Shown one piece after another: positions 1-12,700 of a stretch of 64,000 nt of DNA. The translations under genes and the position numbers were made by a program. Location: the NCBI GenBank assembly GCA_027922465.2, contig BQMF02000258.1, positions 248,001 to 312,000 on the forward strand, given 5' to 3'. The DNA is from Turritopsis dohrnii. Taxonomy: Eukaryota > Cnidaria > Hydrozoa > Anthoathecata > Oceaniidae. The stretch's first letter is position 1. Every line of letters begins with the position of its first letter. The notes beneath the pieces are model-generated. The model was not told where the DNA came from. It made no database searches and saw only the letters and a list, made by a program, of their open reading frames with translations.

Positions 1-874
1 ACCAGCCGATATTATAGCATTTAATGAGACACCTATTTGGGCGGATATGTTGTCAAACACAACAGTAGATGTTGTTGGGAAAAAACTGTTAGTATGAAGA
101 CAACCAGACACGAAAAATGTCGTGTAACCGTTGGACTGGCTGCAAAAGGCGATGGAACAAAACTGAAGCTCTTCATTGTATTCAAGGGAGGAAAGCGTGA
201 TGTTGCAAAAATGAAGAAAGAGTATGGATATAGGTGCATAATAGCTTCCTCGACAAACAGATGGATGAATACCGATCTAACAGTTAGTTGGACAAATACT
301 GTTCTCGGACAGTTTAACTTTAAACGCAGATTGTTAGCTTGGGATACATATGAGTGTCATTTAAGCCAGTTGTTGGAGCATCTCTTAAAGCTAAAAAGAT
401 TGACACCATTTTGGTCCCTGGAGGTTGCACTAAATATATTCAGGCGCCGGATGTTAGTTGGAACAAGCCTTTTAAAGCATATTGCACGGAGAAATACGAT
501 GAATGGCTTGAAACTGTTGGAATTCATCAAGTAACCGATGGCGGGAATATGAAACCTCCACCTTGCAGCACAATTGTAAACTGGATTCTTGATTCCTGGA
601 ATGAGCTGCCAGCTGAATTAATATACGTAAATCGTTCAAAGTGTGTGCCTTAACATCAGCTACTGATGGGAGCGAGGATAAAGAGATCCATTGTTTCAAA
701 GAGCATCAACCCTGTCAGGCTGGTCTTGCAATGCTCAATGAACAAATACAACTGGTAAACGAAACAGAAGACAACCCATTTATCCCAGATGCCGAAGAAA
801 TGATTGATGCAGCTCCCTTAGTGACAATCGTAGACAAGGACGAAGAAGGTGATAGTGATATTGAGATCGATTAG
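1..874 (+). pseudogene. pogo/Tigger-like DDE transposase, 3' part, frameshifted
   Basis: Three overlapping reading frames together resemble the catalytic half of a pogo/Tigger (DDE_1, CENP-B-like) transposase. Visible family motifs are DVVGKK, RVTVGLAAKGDGTKLK, the FKGGKR stretch, LLAWDTYECH, VPGGCTKYIQAPDVSWNKP and an acidic C-terminus ending EEGDSDIEID. The frame changes near 80-85 (an A run), near 360 and near 620 (two extra bases), so no intact protein can be made. The N-terminal HTH part would lie left of the window. The stop is at 872-874. The family call is from motif recognition; the frameshifts are seen directly. Confidence 0.85.
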
Positions 875-899
875 TGTTAAAGTCGTTGTTTTTATTTTT

Positions 900-1033
900 A
901 GCACACTAGATTTTTGCATAATTTTATAAGCCCCGCTCCCATTTACCCCCTCCCCCCCTCTCCCGAATAAGCCCCCTGCCCCAAAACCCATTTTGACAAA
1001 TAAGCCCCTAGGGGCTTAATCTATCATTTACGG
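900..1033. repeat. C-rich 'aataagcccc' repeat fragment
   Basis: A C-rich stretch contains repeated ataagccc words and the palindrome aagcccctaggggctt, ending in ttacggtaat. It resembles the ends of the element at 44804-48014 (ataagcgcccc and agagaatacggta). It probably is a decayed terminal piece of the same kind of DNA element. No coding content was seen. Confidence 0.5.
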
Positions 1034-1574
1034 TAATAACAAAATAACAAGAATTCAGGCTGAAAAAGGCTAAAAAAACAACCAATCTCTGGTCAAATGT
1101 TATTGGTTTTTATAGAAAAAGAGTGTGCAGTTTTGGAAGTGTTTCTTTTCACATCTTTCTGATAGAAATCCTTGTGAATCTTTGAACAATATAATGTTGA
1201 ACAATGAGTTGACAGTTCCTCATCATTGATCATGATTTTGTTTTTTCTATTTCTTTTTCTTCATTTTTATCAAACATAAAACAAATTTCATAGTTAAACA
1301 TTGTGATTTCTTTTTTTTTCTCCTTCTTTTGGGTCACATACAGTTACTTATAATACAATATTTTAAAAGCATTTCATATGCACATAAATGTTTGCACTAC
1401 ATTATAGAATGAATGAATTCCATGAAACCTTACTGAATCAATTATGTATAAATACTGCAAATGTAAATGCAGCTGATATTCTCTTTTTAAAGTTGTAGAA
1501 CTTATATTATTAGTGTTAACGTTATATAATTGAGTATTCTGTCTTGGAATGTTTGCCATCGCACTCACAAAGAC
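1034..1574 (+). promoter_or_regulatory. Upstream / 5' UTR region of gene A (left edge of the duplicated unit)
   Basis: Homology to the region before gene B starts here at aataacaaaataac (1035; counterpart near 32198), so this is the left edge of the tandem duplication. A TATA-like box, tatataat at 1523-1530, lies about 45 bases before the ATG at 1575 and is kept at 32487-32494 in gene B. Promoter function and transcription start are inferred only. No open reading frame of note occurs here. Confidence 0.3.
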
Positions 1575-3784
1575 ATGATTTCAAGAGTGCTAATTGCTTG
1601 TTTCATTTTGGTTAATATGGTATTTGGTCAAGAATGGTGGGGATACAAGTATTGGAATGATAGGTATCCAGAATTGAGGTGAGAATACAAATCATCTTTT
1701 TATTAACTTTTTTCTAAGAAATTAACGTGCCATCTATAGTGGTAATTAGAAAAATTTTGCATGTTATTTTTTTAATTTGAAATTCCCTTGTTGTAACTAA
1801 CCTAATTTAAAGGAAAAAATTCCTTGGATCCACTTCATTCAGTTAACTACTTTTGCATTGATATCATTGTGCTTTAACTTATTGAATAAGGTGTAACACG
1901 CCATTTCTTTATATTTTCTTATCTCTTATCCTTCTGGTAGTTTTAGCAATAAAGTCAGAAAGAGAGATTTTAAAATAGAAAAAAGTGAATTTTACGTTTA
2001 CCCAAGAACTACGAAATGAAAAAGATAAAACCGTATTATACAAAGTTTTGACACCAGAATGCCTAAAACCCTAAAAGGCCCTTTTCTAGTTGATAAACAT
2101 TAAACCTAACTTGGTAGGTTATACTCTTTTGTGACCAATAATATCAACCCTTTAGATATTGCAAGGCAAAATTTATATCAAATCTTTCAAGGTATTACTG
2201 TATGAAGAAAGTAATCGAACATAATGCCAACAAGAAATTGTTTGTTTTTTACATTTTTCTTGTTTATGAATTTTTCAACTGATTAATAAAATTCTTTTAT
2301 TTTCTATTATGTAAAAATTTGAAGTCAGGCTCAGCAAAAAACACATTCGGTTTCAGAATATATGCTTATGCTACACATACTTTTAATAAAATGAAATTAA
2401 AAGTACCACTGCTTCCTTATGAACGAAATCATTTGATTTGTGTAACTAAAGCCACTTTGACATAAGCCCAAATTCTGATCGACTTTATGTCCTATGAAAC
2501 TAGATAAGAGAGATACTAAAACATGTATCAAGCAAGAAAATCACATAAAAATGCCCTTTGCCTGTTAATTTGATGTGTAGAACTTTTTCGAGGGTTGTTA
2601 AGCAATGTATAACCATCAATCAAACTGTATGTCAAAAGACATACTTTTAAATTTTAAAATCTGAGGCTGAACATGCTTGTAAAACACAGAACACCAATTC
2701 ACTATTCTTCATAATTCGTAAGCTGTCAATAAAAGAACAATGTTGAAATCTGGCATAAGACCTTGATACTTAAAGAAGTTCTCTTAAAGATATGAAATTA
2801 CAATGATTTTACTAATTCCCTATGTAATGAACTATTTGTTTATGTTTGAAGTTATTCTGATCGCTACCCTGGATTTTACAATGATATACAAGACTATCGC
2901 GAATATGAGCGCAAAAAATCTGATCCTGAAACCAAAGAATGCAACTATAAAGAGAAAGAGAAATCTGAAAAGGATAGGTCAAACTTGCTGGTTTGTGGTA
3001 AAAAGGGAGATGATAAAATGTATGTGAAATTTGTTAACTTATTAAAGTTTTTCAAGAAAATTTTAGATTATTATTAATCCTATTCATGTGTGAAACTTTT
3101 TCAGAAATATCATCAACCAAAAGCACTTCACAACAATTGACGATAACTCTTTTCACGAAGATACGAAAGAAATGTTAGTTGGTGATTTCATTCTTGTTGA
3201 CGTTGTATTTATACTTATTCACTATGTGCAAAGCTTACAAGGAAATATTAATCATCTGACTAACCATGTTTCATTAATTCCTTTACTGACAGAACTAATG
3301 ATAAAGACCCATGTGAAGGTATGGCTTTAAATCTGCAACTTCAATTAACGTTTATGTATTTACTGCTCTCTTCATTCTCCTTTGTTAGATACCTCATATT
3401 TTCATTTTCATCATAGAAACTCAGTAGGCAAAATCATCAAAAAGTCACTGCAATGAAGAGCATTTTTAATGAAATAGTGTGTATAATTGAAATGCACTCT
3501 TCGCAGTAATTTTTCAACAAATTTGCCCACTGGGAATCCTGTAATACCTACCACACTTTCAACTTATTGCTTAGTTTACAAAACACATCTTATTTCCTAT
3601 AAAATACTATCCATTAGTGTTGTAATTCAGTATCACATACATACAATAGATCTATTATTATCCGGATATAATATGAACTAATTGGTCCTAACTCATCTTA
3701 TTCTCAGAGAAAATAGCTGCTTCTTGTTTCAGATTCTTCACATACAATTCAACAAAGTCACTTTTTCATCAAATACTTATTTTT
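1575..3784 (+). CDS. Gene A exons 1-5: signal peptide and Cys-containing N-terminal cap
   Basis: Exons: 1575-1678, 2852-3019, 3105-3173, 3293-3318 and 3733-3784. Exon 1 encodes the signal peptide followed by [16 protein letters not shown]. Exon 2 is rich in Tyr, Lys and Glu and holds two cysteines (KECN and LVCG); exon 4 adds a third (DPCE). Together they could form an LRR N-terminal cap, but the pattern is not a textbook LRRNT. Introns after exons 1-3 are phase 2, exon 4 ends in phase 1 and exon 5 in phase 2. Exon 5 is short and its role is unclear. Confidence 0.7.
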
Positions 3785-6700
3785 GTAAACTACACAGCAT
3801 TCATTTATGTTCTCTTATATGAAGTTATCCATGGAATAACTTCATATAGCAGACATATTTACAGATTTTTAGTACCCCCTGAAACCCCCAGCTGTTGTGA
3901 GAGAATTTCATAGAATTTTTAATTTTGTTATAGTTCAATTTCATTTTCAAATCTGGCGTATATCCATGAAAATGCATTCAAAAAACTGAAGAACTTGGAA
4001 AAATTGTAAGTGTAGTTCTATATCCCTTTGTTAAATCCATTACATGATCAATTGAAGAATAGCTGTCATGCTTTTGAAAAAATTCAGGGGTGCCATAGAT
4101 TCCCTAATGGTCATTAATTATTGCTTTTCAGAAAAGTTATTGGAAGTTTCATTACAGCTATGCCAGATTTCACATCAAATCAGAAACTTGAGTCAATGTA
4201 AGTTTTAATCACTTCACACTGTGTTCTGTTTGTAAAATTTGTCATGGTACCAATTGGTTTGCCTCCTCGAATGGTGATCCAAAATGATAAATCAATATAA
4301 TAGAAATATCATGTATTTTGATCTGACTTTTTACTGATTACACATTTGCTACATTTTGTTTTGGAACCCACAACATGGTTTCCATTGAATGTTGAGTCTA
4401 ATGAATTGTAATTTTTTTTCCACCTTCATAATGATGAGGAACTGTCGTTACACAATTTACTTTATCAGAATATCTTTTAGGAAATGTCTGGTCAAGTCTT
4501 CTCTTCTTCTTGATATTCATGTATTTTGATGATATTCATGAATACATTTTTTATTTCTTTAGTGATTTTTATGACAACAAAATTGAAATATTTCGAGGAA
4601 GTTATACTTTATTACCGAAATCCTTAAAGTGGATGTGAGTTAATTTTGTCACTTGTTTTTAAAATTCTGAAGTAGGTGTTCACTTCAACAGTTCAACTTA
4701 AATCTATAACAAAAACACCAAACAGATGTTTTGAAGAAAATGGACGTTTTTTTGTGCAATGATGCCTGTGTTTTTAACTGGTGGTAATGTTTGTTTTTCT
4801 AGCACATTGATCAAAAACCGACTTGACAAACTACCAGACCGATATTTTGATCTACCAAAGCTGCAATACATGTATGCTTCATTAATTTTACAAAACAATT
4901 TTGATCTAGCCACTTTTTATTCAATGTGATGTTTGAAAATGTGGTACTTGTAACCAGTTAAAATGTTTGAAGAAAAGATTAGAACTTTCAAAGAACCAAG
5001 GAGTTACTTGAAACATAATCTTTCTTAAGCAAACCTCCACATGCAATACAAGAATTTCAGAAACACCTATACGTATTATGAGCAGTGTCATTTTTATTTA
5101 AGACAAGTATACTTTACGATATTGAAATTTATTCTTGAAAAAACTTCTTAATTTTACCTCTCAAGTAACCTCTATCAACAGTTTTATATTTTCGAAATCT
5201 AAGTAGTGATAGTAATAATATAATATAAAATAAATCTAGTAGGTAAGCAAGACATGAAAGTGTAAACAAAAACTTTGCAATGTTTAGTGCACTAGCCCAA
5301 AATCAAATGAGATACATACCAGGAAATGCATTCTGGGATGTTTCAAGTCTTGAATATGCGTAAGTGTTGATTTAATGTTAAGTAAAACAGTTTTACTTTC
5401 TTTTCAACTGATCGATTTTTCAAATTGTTGGATTTAGTGGTTTTGATCAAAACTTCATCTCAAGTATTTCACGTCAAGATTTAGAAAATCTTGCCAGAAG
5501 TAACAAGTTTGTGCATTTGTAAGTTTTGTTTTTATGTCAAAAGTTTACGAATATAACAATGGTTTTCATTGTACCTGTTTGATGTATCGTCATTTTAGGA
5601 ATGTGAGCAACAATCAAATTTCATACATTGCACCATATGCATTCAAAACTTTGAAAAAATTGAAAGTACTGTGAGTAGATTCTCCTCGCGTTATTGGATT
5701 TTTCTGTTTCAAAAAATTGACTTTGGTAATACTGTTTGTTCATTGAAATCAAATGTTTCAGGGAATTACACAACAATCAAATAGAAACAATTCGTCGAAA
5801 AGTTTTATGGAAAATCCCAGAATTACTCCATCTGTACGTATAACAAAATCCTTGTAATGCACCATGGGATTTGTGTGTGTTCTCATGTGTCATGGGATTT
5901 GTGTGTGTTCTCCTGCATCACAACTGAGATGGAGCATTGACATTTTTTTTTTTGGTTTCAGGGATATGAGCAAGAATCGTATTAAAACTCTTTCTTCGCA
6001 GTTTATCACAGACTGTGAAAACCTCAAAGTCTTGTAAGTACTTGAAATTGAAAAATGTTGCCTTTGACCATTTGGTTATACAGAGAACACTAACAACAAA
6101 AACGTGTTTCAAAAGATGTTAACTAGAGTTGTTGTTGTTATTCGTCCGACTGGTAGCCTTGTGGTAGAGTGATCGCTTCCTGTTTGGGAAATCATGGGTT
6201 CGATGCCCGGCTGAGTCATGTCAGCAACTATAACAGTGTGAATCACTCCTTTCTGCTTAGCACTCAGCAGGAGAGTAGGAAAGATGTCTAGGATGGTTGT
6301 CTAGTTGAGTGGTTCCTGTCATAACAGCTTCTGTAGCCCAAATGGGGACTTTAAATGCTCTAGGACCTCCTTCGCAGGACCCTTATTGATAACAATACCT
6401 TTAGGAGGCTATCATTCGTAAATAAAAAAATAAATAAATATTATATCCATTAACTAGAGTTTTGTTTCTATAGACTACTTCATAGTCAACAAGATGAATA
6501 CAAAATGGATACCATTTACTTTGACTCCTTACAAGACCTGCCAAACCTTGAAAGTTTGTAAGTCATTCATAGTTAACATAATTTAATGATTGTGGGGAAG
6601 AAACAAGGATTGTTATGTTATTTCCATAGATACCTTGGAAGTAACCTTCTGACACGATTTCCACATCCTGTGTTTTATGAAGATGCCAGCCCAAATGTTG

Positions 6701-9700
6701 TGAATTTGTAAGATATAGTTTTCTCTTTTATGTCAAAATTGATAGATTTGCTAGAACACTATGCCAGTTTGTTTTTTCACATGATGACAGTTTTTTCAGA
6801 ATATTTCATGTGTCTTTTTATTGCTTGCAGATACTTAGACAACAATCAATTATCAACTCTTCGAGATTATTCCAGCAAAGACTTTCCTGCGTCAGCTCAA
6901 GTTTATCATTTGTCAGTTGCTATTTTATTTTTTATTTTTTAAATTTTCTTATTTCTGATTTTATGAAATAACTTTTCTGATTTCATTTCAGATTGAATGC
7001 AAAAGAATTCAAACCTTTTCAGAAAATGACAAAGCTACAGAAATTGTGAGTTATTCTTGATATTTTAGCAATCTGTAAAGCTTCAAAAGTTTGAGTTGGG
7101 TAACATCTAAGGTTTATAGAAAATAAATCTCTGAACAAAACGATCACCAAAAGTTAATGATTGCATAAAAAGAACCTAATTTTCTCATGAAAAATTGTGA
7201 CAAATGTATTCTTTAAGCTGAGTGTCAGCATTCAATAACCGTTTTAATATATAAAGCATATAAATAAATATTTATATTTTTCTTTTCTTTTTTTACGAAA
7301 TAGGACTCCTTTGACAACAGTATTTTCATTTTATGATTATAACTGACGGATTATCCCGGTTGAATATTCGTGAATAATAAAAATAATAATAATAATAATA
7401 GTATTAGGTTTTTGCACTTGTGAATAAAGTGTATGTTGTTCTTGCATTGTTAGAGAATCTTTGAGAACGTCTTGCCTTGCCAACATAAATGTTAGTTAAA
7501 TTTTGTTTATTTATTTTGATGAAGCAGTATTGCGTCTGTACTAATAGAGAGAAAAATAAATTAAGCAATTACTATATACATAGCAATCATGATATAACTT
7601 GTTTCTGCACTACATTAATATAAATGTACCTATCCACACATCAATTTATACTTGCATGTATCCATTGGATTCATTAAAACATTTCAAAAATTACTTAACA
7701 TGACTATTTTTTATATTTTATACTTAGTTTTTCTTATTAACTCTGCTTGTCCGATTGTTGAGTGTCTATTGAATTCCACATCGAAGAAATTGAGATTAAA
7801 TGACACCATGATATCATTAAATATATCATCAAACTTGTTTTACTGAAACTCCAGATTTTGTTAGGTCAAGACTGCTTTGTTAATAATCTGTTCTTATAGA
7901 GAGTTGCAAAACAATTTAATCAAGGAGATACAAGAGGCTGATTTGGAATATGCAAATGCACTCAGCATATTGTAAGGAGCATCTTGCGCATTCATTCTCA
8001 ATAAACGTTCTTTAGTTGTTATTTTCAGATAAGCATACAAATCCATTATTTCTAACTTGTTTGTCTTGTAACAGAAACTTAGATGGTAATTATCTCCGAG
8101 AGTTATCGATTCATGAGAATGCCTTTCAAAATACAAGTTTATCAACAATGTAAGTACTTTATGGATTTTGTCAAAATAAAAATAAAATATGGCTGTCTTG
8201 TATTGTTTTTGTTGTCTTTTTTAGATATTTTTCCAAGCAAAATGGAGCTTCAATACAATATGTTCCGAGGGCACTTACAGCCAACAGATTAAAAGATCTG
8301 ACTAGTGTGTATGTTGCTACTACTAATCAATTTGTGGAAAGTCAATTTTGATATTTTGCGGCTTATATAAATTTGTTAAATATTCGTTTTTTTTAGATAT
8401 TTGGATGGAAATAAAATAACATATATATTGAATGCTACATTTGGTAACCTACCAAGATTACAATTTCTGTAAGAATATTCTGTTATTAATTCAACACAAA
8501 CTGTTTAAAAAAAATCGTATAAAATTTGTTTTGCTTTTGTAGCAATTAATATACATTGACTTATTAACATTTCTTCGTTCTGTGGTTTAAAATAGATTCC
8601 TGTCACAAAATGACATCATTGCTATTGAAGATGGTGCATTTCCTGTTAGTTTACGAGGCTTGTAAGTTGTTATATATACAGTTACCAGCTTTTATTACAT
8701 TGATAAGGTAACGTTTCGTTTGTGCAAATATAAGCAGGATCAGGAAGAAGTTGGTGTTGAAGCATGAATATTAAAAACATTTTGATAGCTTCATTTTTTG
8801 TATCACACATGGTACAATTGTAATGCAAGCAAGACACAAGGTGATCCTATATTCCATGGAAGAAAGAGATTATTATACAGTGAAAATCACTTGCTTCATG
8901 TCCAATCAAATCCAATGAGTAATGGTTACTTGTTTCGTTAAAATGAAAGTGTTTACCTTTTTGTAATTAACAACAACAATTTTATTTCCTTCTTTATTTT
9001 AATCTTTTTCTCAGTTGTTAATTTTAAAGAAGACCATGGTTCAAACTGTAAAACAATTGTACAGTCAAGTTTATGTTAATGAGCACCTCTCTTTAAATGT
9101 ATTTTTAAACTTTTTTATGTTTTAGTAGAATACTTTACTGTAAGAAACCAACTTTGTAGTCTTTATACACATGCCATCGAAATTTGATGAAATGCTCTGT
9201 TCCAAGATTTTCTGTTTTCAATGAAGTTTGAGAAAAGATAAAGAAGAAATCCTTGAATTTTATTGTTACTGAGTATTATGCCTGCTGTATTCCTTTAGAT
9301 ATATGAGCGGAAATAAATTTCGATTCAAAAACCAAAAGCAATTCAACGATCTAGTGAATTTGGAGATTCTGTAAGCATTCATTTCTCTAATAACACTCCC
9401 TCCCTGATGTAGAAATTGTTTTTTGAAATGAAATAGTATTTCTGTTTAGTGTGTTGAGACATTAATGATGATGCTGAGATTTCTTTGTTTTATTAGTGTT
9501 TCACTGCATGTATCATAAATCTTCCTTGTAATCTGGATATTTTATTTATTCATTTCTTCCAAGTTCTGAATTTGTAGAAAGATGTTGATGTTTACATTCT
9601 AGAGATTTAAAATATAACAATATTGATGTTCTTCCTGATGATGTATTTCTTAATCTACCAAAACTGAAGTCTCTGTAAGTTTAAAAGTCATCTTTGCTTT

Positions 9701-12700
9701 ATAAAGTATGCAAAGAAAGTTTTCGAATTTCGTTCGTGTATCTTTAGGTACTTACAAGGAAACAATATAGGACGCTTATTGAAATCTCATTTTCAAGACA
9801 CACCTCAGTTGGAAATAATGTGAGTAGTTTGTTATGGATGTAAAATTGATGAAAATGAGACATACATGTTTTTCTTCCAAGAGCAGAAGGCAAACTTTCG
9901 AAATTAAATGAAAACATACTTTCGAAAAAGATGATTTATGTTTTATGGTGTGTATTTATATGTTGAAAGGATGATTCTACATGACAACTAATCTATTTTT
10001 CTGTTTAAATTTGTGACAGGACTTTTGAAAAAGCCTGATCTAGTTTCTTACAGCCATTTTTTGTTATTTCATTTCTCTGTTTTTATCATTGTAAAGTGAA
10101 CTGCAGGACAATAAGATTGCCTACATTGAAGATGGAACATTTGCAACTATAAAGAGAAAAGAGAACTCAGAAATCGAATTAATGTAAGCATTTTTCTTTT
10201 TCTGAAAATCCTGTTGAAAAATTAGTCCTTGAGAATTAACTTTCATTTTACCCTTAGAAATTTGGAACGAAATCAGCTATCAAGAATTCCTCAAACAGAT
10301 TTTTGGAATGTTAAGCTGAAAGAATTGTAAACTCAAATTTTTCAGATTATTTTATGTTAATTTTCCTTTTAATTAATTCCAGTAATTTTAAGTAAAATGG
10401 AAATGGTTTATATTGTTTTATTGATAGGAAGTTAAAAAATAACTTTATCATTGAAGTTCAAAGTAATGCATTTGTAAATGTTAGTCGTGTGGGTGGCAAT
10501 TGTGTTATGTGAGTGGTTCTTGAGGTTATTTTACCAATTCAGAAGTGAAAGTTTCTAGTGCTCCAATGTAATGTTTCAACTGATTCACTTTAACAGAGAT
10601 CTTCATTACAATCGGCTGGAGCGAATTCTTGAATATGCTTTCAATAATGTTGATTGTTATAATATGTAAGTACTCATTCATCTAATGCTTTTTGTTGTTT
10701 GTTTTACTTGTTTAAAATGATTTTCTTTGAAATTTAGAAAGATTGGAGGAAAAGAGGACATTGCGGGAAGGAAAATACCACACAATCCCCTTTTGAAAGA
10801 AATTCGAAGCCATGCTTATTACAATGTCAAAGTTGGTGAACTGTACGTCATACAATGAATTACTCTAGACAAATGCTCATGTGATATTTTTCTAAAACAT
10901 CAAATATATGATTTAATTATGAGAAATATGTTTTAATAATGAAAAAAATGAAGCTTTGATGCTTTTATTGCCCCTAATCTAGACACTGAGGCAATTTTCC
11001 ACTAGAAGAAGAAAGAGTACTTTTTCCAAACTTTGTAGGAAACATGAATTCTGACATGCACGTCAAACATGCATTCAATACCTACTTGCATACAAATATT
11101 AAAGTTTTATAATTTTCATCTCACTTAAAAGAGATTTATTTACTAAGGTACTTTCTATTTTGCTGTTCTGTAATGTTGTTTCCTTTTTGTCAGAGTCCTG
11201 ATACCACCTAGAAAACAAACATTGTTGCTGATCATGCAGTATATGCAGTATATGAAAACACTTCCTTATCCATCACTTTCATAACTTAAAAATCATAGTA
11301 ATAAACAAAAATAAGGATGCTTTATGGATTTTGTAGATATACCAGAGTCCTAATTAAGCATAATGATGGAACAATCAATCAGTAGCATAGCCAGACACAA
11401 GTTGTTATGTTGCAGAAGTATTTTATTTCAATTGATTTTTTAGGGACTTAAGCTATTCAAGCGTTCAAAACATTCCTGAATATGCCTTCAAATTAAATGG
11501 CTTGGGTAGAACTTTGTGAGTTTCTTTGATAGAAAATTAAACCTTTCAAATAATTATTAAATTTTTTGTCTCTAACGTTTATTTTGAAATTTTTCATTTA
11601 GATACTTGAATAACGGAAAGCTGCAAAGTATTTCCAGTTTTGCCTTTGATCTTGGATATATAAATGGTGACATGTATGTGATCTCTTCATGTATTTATCC
11701 CCATTTTTGATTTTTTTTTTTTAATGCTTGTTCACCCCTCCCAAGGCCGACTTTCTATTCTGACTGGTCGATGGACACTTCAAGGGGAGGGATTACTTTC
11801 CCACTCCAGCTGTCATTCATTTTCATTACTCACTTAACTCCACAGCCCTATTGAACCTGAAACATCCAAAGACTCCACAAGGGAATGAGCTGGTGGCAGT
11901 ACCCCTAGAGACGTGGCCAGTAGAATTTACGTTCTTCCAGAGGGGATTTAAACTCTAACCTCTGGTGTACAAGCCGCACAGGTTACTGTTATGCCACTTC
12001 CTTCCTTTGTACATAATGATTATTGGATTTCTCAAGTAAAAAAGTACTCTAGTACAAGTACAAGTAGTCTAAAAATTTTATTTTAACTGAAACCCCTTAT
12101 TACACAAAATCTATGTTGTGTTTGCACTAGTAAAAGTATGTAACCATCAGCTGTACTCTTAAAAATCATCTTCTGATTTTTCAGAGATCTTTCATCAAGT
12201 AATTTAATCAGGATTGGACGTAAAATATTTGCAAGTGGGACTTCATTTCAAAATTTGTAAGTTGAATATAAACTTTGCCAACATGAAGCAAATTTTCTTT
12301 TGGTAGTGCTTTTTCACTCTTTATTATGATTTAAGACATCTCCACAATAATGACATCGAAATCATTATGCCAGATGCATTTGATGGAGCAACAATGAGAG
12401 GAAATTTGTAATGATTTTTTTGTTTTGTTTTTGTTACTTTTGTCTTTTGCACTTGTGTTATAATTTGAAAATTCTAAAATTCTATTGCAGATACCTCCAT
12501 AAAAATAATTTAAAAGAGTTTCCAAGAGCTATTTCTGTATTTACAAGTTTATCAAGAATGTAAGTTTGTAACAATGTAACATCATGCATTTCTTTTCAAA
12601 TTTCCAAGGGGTAGTGACAGTGAAATTTCTTTTCAGATTTTTGGATGGTAACAAAATTGAGGACTTACCTACTGGCACCTTTGATCCTTTTACAGAACTT

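Noticed and set aside
6144..6215. Functional tRNA gene
   Set aside because: Only boxes A and B match; the acceptor stem does not pair and a SINE body with target duplications follows.
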